Assembly: GCA_937904375.1 (NCBI GenBank)
Contig: CALDIG010000164.1
Location: 1 to 9,957 of the forward strand
DNA: 9,957 nucleotides
Source of the DNA: an uncultured Prevotellaceae bacterium
Lineage (GTDB): Bacteria > Bacteroidota > Bacteroidia > Bacteroidales > Muribaculaceae
Reading direction: 5' to 3'
The first letter of the stretch is position 1; each line of letters opens with the position of its first letter. This document shows positions 6,760 to 9,957 of the stretch, piece after piece. A program made the translations under genes and the position numbers. Under the pieces are notes generated by a model. That model worked only from the letters and a program-made list of their open reading frames with translations, was not told the DNA's origin and ran no database searches.

Positions 6760-7008
6760 TAATATATAGACAATTAATGACCGACCTATGGACTGCTGGC
6801 ATTATGGCTGGCGGTGGGCGGTAACAATATATTTAACAACATATAGATGGTACGGAGCCATTTGCGAAGAGCAAGTGCGCCACCACCATCACGAGCGCTT
6901 GCATTCCATCATGTGTGCTGACCTAATGATGTCGGCTACTTGATGAAAGAGCTCAAAGATTAGCGGACATTATGCTGAAGAAGTATAGTGCCCGCTCTTC
7001 TTTTTTTC
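6760..7008 (+). ncRNA. Candidate structured RNA or tiny-ORF cluster
   Basis: This stretch between two AT-rich genes is GC-richer and rich in pairing. ACCGaCC (6780-6786) can pair with GGgCGGT near 6816-6822 around a purine-rich loop. GCAAGTGC (6881-6888) pairs with GCGCTTGC (6895-6902) with one G-U. It ends in a strong terminator at 6962-7008. Several tiny ORFs also occur: 15 codons at 6777-6824 (MTDLWTAGIMAGGGR), 24 codons at 6847-6921 (Arg/Pro-rich), and very short ones at 6926-6943 and 6943-6963, which overlap by one base. Either a small RNA or a leader-peptide-like region fits. No Rfam family was recognised and no clear promoter was found. It could also be the 3' UTR of the preceding gene. 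Confidence 0.35.
6962..7008 (+). terminator. Strong Rho-independent terminator
   Basis: Arms 6962-6973 and 6985-6996 form a 12-position stem with one mismatch and one G-U pair around an 11-nt loop. They are followed by CTTC and seven T (6997-7007). It is on the plus strand, 245 nt after the stop of the 331-residue gene, so it ends either that transcript or a separate small transcript. Confidence 0.8.
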
Positions 7009-7165
7009 ATTTTATTAAACGCTGATGACATGATTAAAACAAGAATCATTTTTTAGGTGGATTTGTTGATGGCTTGATATGCTATTTGCTGTAAATGAGG
7101 CAAATAAGATTTTTGCACCTTCGGAAAATTCAGCCGTTTTCAAAAAAATCTCGAAAAATAAGAAG

Positions 7166-7187
7166 TGTTTATATTTTTCTGGGATCA
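7166..7187 (+). repeat. Inverted repeat flanking ATPase gene, left arm
   Basis: Matches the complement of 8731-8752 at 19 of 22 positions; the shared core is TTATATTTTTCTGG. It lies 60 bp beyond the 3' end of the ATPase gene. The pair encloses 1587 bp with TG/CA at the outer ends. No target duplication was found, so mobility is not established. Confidence 0.65.
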
Positions 7188-7247
7188 GGGTTAAAATGCC
7201 AATTCTAGTAAATTATAAGCGTGTTTTTGTCGGTTTTTATTCCACAA

Positions 7248-8690
7248 TTATCTAAATAAATCGTCAAGGCATACCACAGACTGAAAGTCTCCGCTGTACT
7301 CATTGTCTTTGATACCATAAGTTGAGACAAGCACGTTATGTATTGAAGCATGTCGAGGCAGCAGTTCGGCCAATTGGTTATTACGTTGGACAATCTTGAA
7401 GTGATATTCCTTATTAACTGTAAACGGTGCATTGTAAAACTTCATCTCACACACGCTTGCAACATTATCCTTTCTGTTAATAATGAGGTCTATCTGAGTG
7501 CCCTCTTTGTCACCATCACCTTTTATTATTAATGGCGACTGTGTGGATGACACTCCAAGTATACTTAATGCAGCCTTGATTTGATAAACATGATTGAAGC
7601 AGACTTCCTCAAAAGCGATACCACGCCAACTATTGATGGCCGGTGCATTCACATTATGCATCCAGAACTCTGGGTCAAGCTCAGTTCTGTTCTCAACAAA
7701 TCTCAGATAGAAGAGACAGAAGTGGTCGGTCAGCTTGTACCTTAAATCGCGTTTTGATTTCCCGAAAGGCACATAAGTCTGAATGAAGTCGCTTGCAATA
7801 AGTGCCATAAGCATTTTAGAGAAATATCCGCTATCTTTGAAATGTCCCAAATCAATCAGTTCTTTGCGTGTGAAACCCGAATGTCTTGTGGCAAGCAGTT
7901 CTACAATCCGTTTCATTTCTTCGGGATTGGAAAACACCGATGCAAATAAGCGATTGTATTCATCACGCAATCGTGCATCTTCGGCAAAGAACAGTGCGTC
8001 AAGATTCTGCGCAAGGCTGAACTCTTTTCTTAAATATCTCATGTAATAAGGAATACCACCAAGAATCATATAGCTCTGCACTATGTCGTAACGGGTCATG
8101 TTTAAGCCATGACTCTTGTAAAACAGCTCACATTCAGAAAGTTTGAATGGATGAAGCTTTATTTTCCAAGTAATGCGTCCATATAGTCCACCATGATTGT
8201 TTACTAAGTTGTTGAGCATCCAAGAGTTTGCCGATCCACACACAATAAGCATGAGGTTGTCGCGATGGCATGCCCAAGAGTTCCAGAATCCCTCAAAAGC
8301 TGTGATGAATCCCGATTTGGGAGTGTCGAGCCATGGCAGCTCATCAAGAAATACCACTTGCCTCTTACCTGTATCATGATTCTCGAGAAATTGTGACAAC
8401 AGAAAGAATGCCTCCATCCATGAGGTAGGACACTTGCTCCTCTTCATGCCATGTTGCTGAAGAGAAATATAGAACTGGCGAAGTTGATATTTCAAACTGT
8501 TCTTACTGTTCTCTTTGTCAACAGGAGAGAGACCCGCATGGCGAAAAGTGATTTTTCCTTTCAGACTTTCGTCAACAAGAAAAGTCTTCCCGACACGGCG
8601 ACGACCATATACTGCCACAAACTCTGATTTGCCGCTATCATATAACTGATATAGTTCTGCTATCTCTTTTTCTCGTCCAATTATTCCCAT
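7248..8690 (-). CDS. AAA ATPase with PD-(D/E)XK-like C-terminal region (DUF234 type)
   Basis: A 480-residue protein of the large Bacteroidetes family that joins an archaeal-type P-loop ATPase (ATPase_2/AAA_14-like) to a C-terminal DUF234-like region. Walker A is GRRRVGKT at 29-36 and Walker B is VVFLDE at 112-117. CGSANSWM at 151-158 fits a sensor position, and GGIPYYM at 211-217 is a family hallmark. Residues 260-330 look like a winged helix (SGFTRKELIDLG, YFSKMLMAL). The C-terminus shows a PD-(D/E)XK-like arrangement: E361/E362, D401 (QIDLII) and E415-x-K417 (CEMKF), so nuclease activity is possible but unproven. It is cytoplasmic. The gene stands alone, with its own -7 box and flanking inverted repeats. 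Its cellular role is unknown; relatives occur in many copies per genome. Confidence 0.9.
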   Translation of the reverse strand: MGIIGREKEIAELYQLYDSGKSEFVAVYGRRRVGKTFLVDESLKGKITFRHAGLSPVDKENSKNSLKYQLRQFYISLQQHGMKRSKCPTSWMEAFFLLSQFLENHDTGKRQVVFLDELPWLDTPKSGFITAFEGFWNSWACHRDNLMLIVCGSANSWMLNNLVNNHGGLYGRITWKIKLHPFKLSECELFYKSHGLNMTRYDIVQSYMILGGIPYYMRYLRKEFSLAQNLDALFFAEDARLRDEYNRLFASVFSNPEEMKRIVELLATRHSGFTRKELIDLGHFKDSGYFSKMLMALIASDFIQTYVPFGKSKRDLRYKLTDHFCLFYLRFVENRTELDPEFWMHNVNAPAINSWRGIAFEEVCFNHVYQIKAALSILGVSSTQSPLIIKGDGDKEGTQIDLIINRKDNVASVCEMKFYNAPFTVNKEYHFKIVQRNNQLAELLPRHASIHNVLVSTYGIKDNEYSGDFQSVVCLDDLFR

Positions 8691-8712
8691 AAAAGTGCTT
8701 TATTTTTTTCTG

Positions 8713-8720
8713 CAAATATA
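8713..8720 (-). promoter_or_regulatory. Bacteroidetes -7 box of the ATPase gene
   Basis: The minus strand reads TATATTTG, matching TAnnTTTG, 22 nt before the ATG. The expected -33 position falls at the right flanking repeat (TTTTTCTGG on the minus strand), which matches TTTG only partly. The inverted-repeat arm therefore overlaps the likely promoter of the gene it borders. Confidence 0.6.
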
Positions 8721-8730
8721 CAAAAAATAC

Positions 8731-8752
8731 CGATTCCAGAAAAATATAAGCA
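8731..8752 (-). repeat. Inverted repeat flanking ATPase gene, right arm
   Basis: Partner of 7166-7187 (19 of 22 positions). It overlaps the promoter region of the ATPase gene. The sequence continuing outward (TATAAGC, A or G, then TGTTTTT, at 8745-8762) recurs in direct orientation at 7214-7230, just after the 3' end of the ATPase gene, so the flanks share more than one short motif. Confidence 0.65.
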
Positions 8753-9048
8753 TGTTTTTTGTAAGATTAGTGCAGAAATGTGGTAAATTTCTTGCTGCTA
8801 CCCCCAATGCAATTCCATAAAAGTCCAAAAATACAACATGGTGATTTTCAGAAGAATGTAGGATTTTTGAGACGAGATAGTGAGCTATAACTCGATTATT
8901 TTCGGGACTTATAGCACTACATCTACAACTTTTGATGATTAAGAATGCATTGATTTTGATTTTTCTCATTTCGACTTATACCCTTATAATTGAGAAAATT
9001 ATAACATTATTTATTAACTAAAACAGAATAACAAGAGATAGACAAAAC
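8753..9048. other. Divergent intergenic region
   Basis: About 300 bp between the ATPase gene (leftward) and the small-gene cluster (rightward). It holds no convincing gene. The rightward promoter should lie here, but no TAnnTTTG match at a good distance from 9049 was recognised. The last 50 bases are very AT-rich. Confidence 0.5.
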
Positions 9049-9225
9049 ATGGAGAAAACTATTAAATCATTAAACATTGTGGCGGCGGCAATGCTCATAG
9101 TAAACTTAGGTGTTGAGTTATGGGACCGCTTTAGACCACAAAAACAAACAAAGGACGAGAAAGAGACTGTCGATGATGAAGATGGCCCCGAAGAAGAGTG
9201 CGACGAAGAAGAAATCGACAAATGA
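9049..9225 (+). CDS. Small protein with acidic tail (58 residues)
   Basis: I recognise no family. The N-terminus MEKTIKS is followed by a hydrophobic stretch at about residues 8-24 (LNIVAAAMLIVNLGVEL), which could be a short membrane segment or amphipathic helix, then WDRFRPQKQ and a strongly acidic tail (DDEDGPEEECDEEEIDK). The ATG at 9049 is preceded by an AT-rich leader without a clear Shine-Dalgarno sequence. The last 53 bases overlap the next gene in the +1 frame, so the two are translationally linked. The gene begins a cluster that continues into a DUF3871-type gene. The overlap and the matching LW...RP pattern in the next protein support it as a real gene despite its small size. Confidence 0.6.
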   Translation: MEKTIKSLNIVAAAMLIVNLGVELWDRFRPQKQTKDEKETVDDEDGPEEECDEEEIDK

Positions 9226-9340
9226 CAAGGGCAACATTATCGACATTATTGTAATCGGGCTTGAGACTATAGCAACGATTATCAAACAAAGCAAAAAATT
9301 ATGGCAGGAGTATCAGAAATTGAGACCGCCGCCGAAGTAA
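9173..9340 (+). CDS. Small protein with basic N-terminus (55 residues)
   Basis: No family recognised. It starts at one of two adjacent ATG codons (9173 or 9176) inside the acidic coding stretch of the preceding gene, read in the +1 frame. The same DNA therefore gives an acidic tail in one protein and a Lys-rich head (MAPKKSATKKKSTNDK) in the other. A hydrophobic helix follows (NIIDIIVIGLETIATIIK), then KKLWQEYQKLRPPPK. The LW...RP ending parallels VELWDRFRP in the upstream protein, so the two may be diverged copies or partners. A longer reading from a GTG at 9110 is possible but would lie entirely within the upstream gene. The stop at 9340 is 28 nt before the next start. Confidence 0.55.
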   Translation: MMKMAPKKSATKKKSTNDKGNIIDIIVIGLETIATIIKQSKKLWQEYQKLRPPPK

Positions 9341-9368
9341 CTAACCATTTTAAAGAGTAAGGAACAAA

Positions 9369-9957
9369 ATGGAAGAACAAACAACTGCAATCGTTCACCC
9401 GAGCTACCTTCCTATAGTAGCTGCAGAAGTGGTGGACAATCAAACCATTGGGGATGATTCCACAACACCATCCCCATTCATTGAGGCTAATTCCATTCCA
9501 ATAACCGTGGAAAGCCTTATGACGGACTGTGTGATACCAAATTTCGCAAAAGATAATGAGGCGGTTCTATCACACTCACAATTTATCGGGGCTACCTATC
9601 AAGCTATACGTGACTATTACCGGTCAGAGCAAATTGATGAGCCCCAAGTAAGAGTAAGTCATATTATTCGAGGCAGGATTCCAGAAGCGATTAACAAGAA
9701 AAGCTCTGAATTGCTTCCACATGAAATGACACAATACTACGAGAGAATGGCCTTTTGCATCAACGTACCTAGTATTTATAAGGACGTTAACGGCAACAGG
9801 TTGAACTTGTCGGTCGTGGGAATAAAATCCTATGGCCGAGACAATCTGAACGGGAGACTGACAGCACAGAAATTTTCACTCGCTGTCGGCTTCCAGAATA
9901 CTGTCTGCTGTAACCAATGCATTTGGACAGACGGCTATCGAGACGAGATTAGAGCAA
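9369..9957 (+). CDS. DUF3871-family protein, 3' end outside window
   Basis: 196 codons are visible and the frame is open at the window edge. After a variable, Ser/Thr/Pro-rich N-terminal region come segments I associate with DUF3871 (PF12987): PQVRVSHIIRGRIPEAINK (about 97-115), QYYERMAFCINVPSIY (about 126-141), NGNRLNLSVVGIKSY (about 145-159) and FSLAVGFQNTVCCNQCIWTDGY (about 171-192). The cysteine cluster CC..C is conserved in that family as I recall it. It is a Bacteroidetes family of unknown function that is frequent in mobile-element regions. The ATG at 9369 has AAGGA at 9359-9363, five bases upstream, a rare Shine-Dalgarno-like site for this phylum. It is probably in one operon with the two small genes upstream. 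Confidence 0.8.
   Translation, partial: MEEQTTAIVHPSYLPIVAAEVVDNQTIGDDSTTPSPFIEANSIPITVESLMTDCVIPNFAKDNEAVLSHSQFIGATYQAIRDYYRSEQIDEPQVRVSHIIRGRIPEAINKKSSELLPHEMTQYYERMAFCINVPSIYKDVNGNRLNLSVVGIKSYGRDNLNGRLTAQKFSLAVGFQNTVCCNQCIWTDGYRDEIRA

Noticed and set aside
6777..6824. 15-codon ORF as a firm protein-coding gene
   Set aside because: Too short to support from a single sequence; kept only as part of the candidate RNA/tiny-ORF region.
8700..8969. 89-residue minus-strand ORF upstream of the ATPase gene
   Set aside because: It runs through the ATPase promoter and the right inverted-repeat arm, its product (MRKIKINAFLIIKS...) has no family features, and composition looks like random AT-rich intergenic DNA.

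Overview
The window looks like accessory DNA from a member of the Bacteroidales (Bacteroides, Prevotella, Phocaeicola or a relative). The evidence is an ISAon1-type transposase, a DUF3871-type gene and an AAA ATPase with a PD-(D/E)XK-like C-terminal region, all common in that order. Most starts also lack Shine-Dalgarno sequences, and -7 boxes of the Bacteroidetes TAnnTTTG type precede two genes. No rRNA, tRNA, CRISPR array or housekeeping gene is visible, and no integrase or relaxase gene lies inside the window.

Layout from left to right. (1) 1-1085: the 3' part of an ISAon1-like IS, clearly GC-richer than what follows. (2) 1396-1630: first copy of a roughly 210-230 nt module that starts with a perfect GGGGGAGC/GCTCCCCC terminator hairpin. 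(3) 1702-3901: a two-gene minus-strand operon, a secreted retropepsin-like protease with C-terminal repeats followed by an FRG-domain protein. (4) 4067-5432: a complete IS4-family insertion sequence with 18-bp perfect terminal repeats and a 9-bp target duplication. (5) 5442-5668: second copy of the module, same orientation, close to 88% identical by eye. (6) 5721-6716: an unrecognised 331-residue gene. (7) about 6760-7008: a structured, GC-richer stretch ending in a strong terminator, possibly a small RNA or a run of tiny ORFs. (8) 7166-8752: the AAA ATPase gene bracketed by a 22-bp imperfect inverted repeat. (9) 9049-9957: a plus-strand cluster of two overlapping small genes and the start of a DUF3871-family gene.

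The most interesting structure is the duplicated module. Each copy has a doublet of TGACA at its left end and a doublet of TGTCA-like sequence at its right end, with two hairpins between. Different, unrelated genes lie directly beyond the right end of each copy. This resembles repeated attachment or junction sites left by successive site-specific insertions (inference). If so, the protease/FRG operon and the 331-residue gene would be cargo of two separate insertions. The IS4 element landed later, between the protease promoter region and the second module.

The genes do not form one obvious pathway. The protease and FRG protein are likely co-transcribed and may work together or act in sequence. 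The small acidic/basic gene pair and the DUF3871 gene look like the start of another mobile-element operon.
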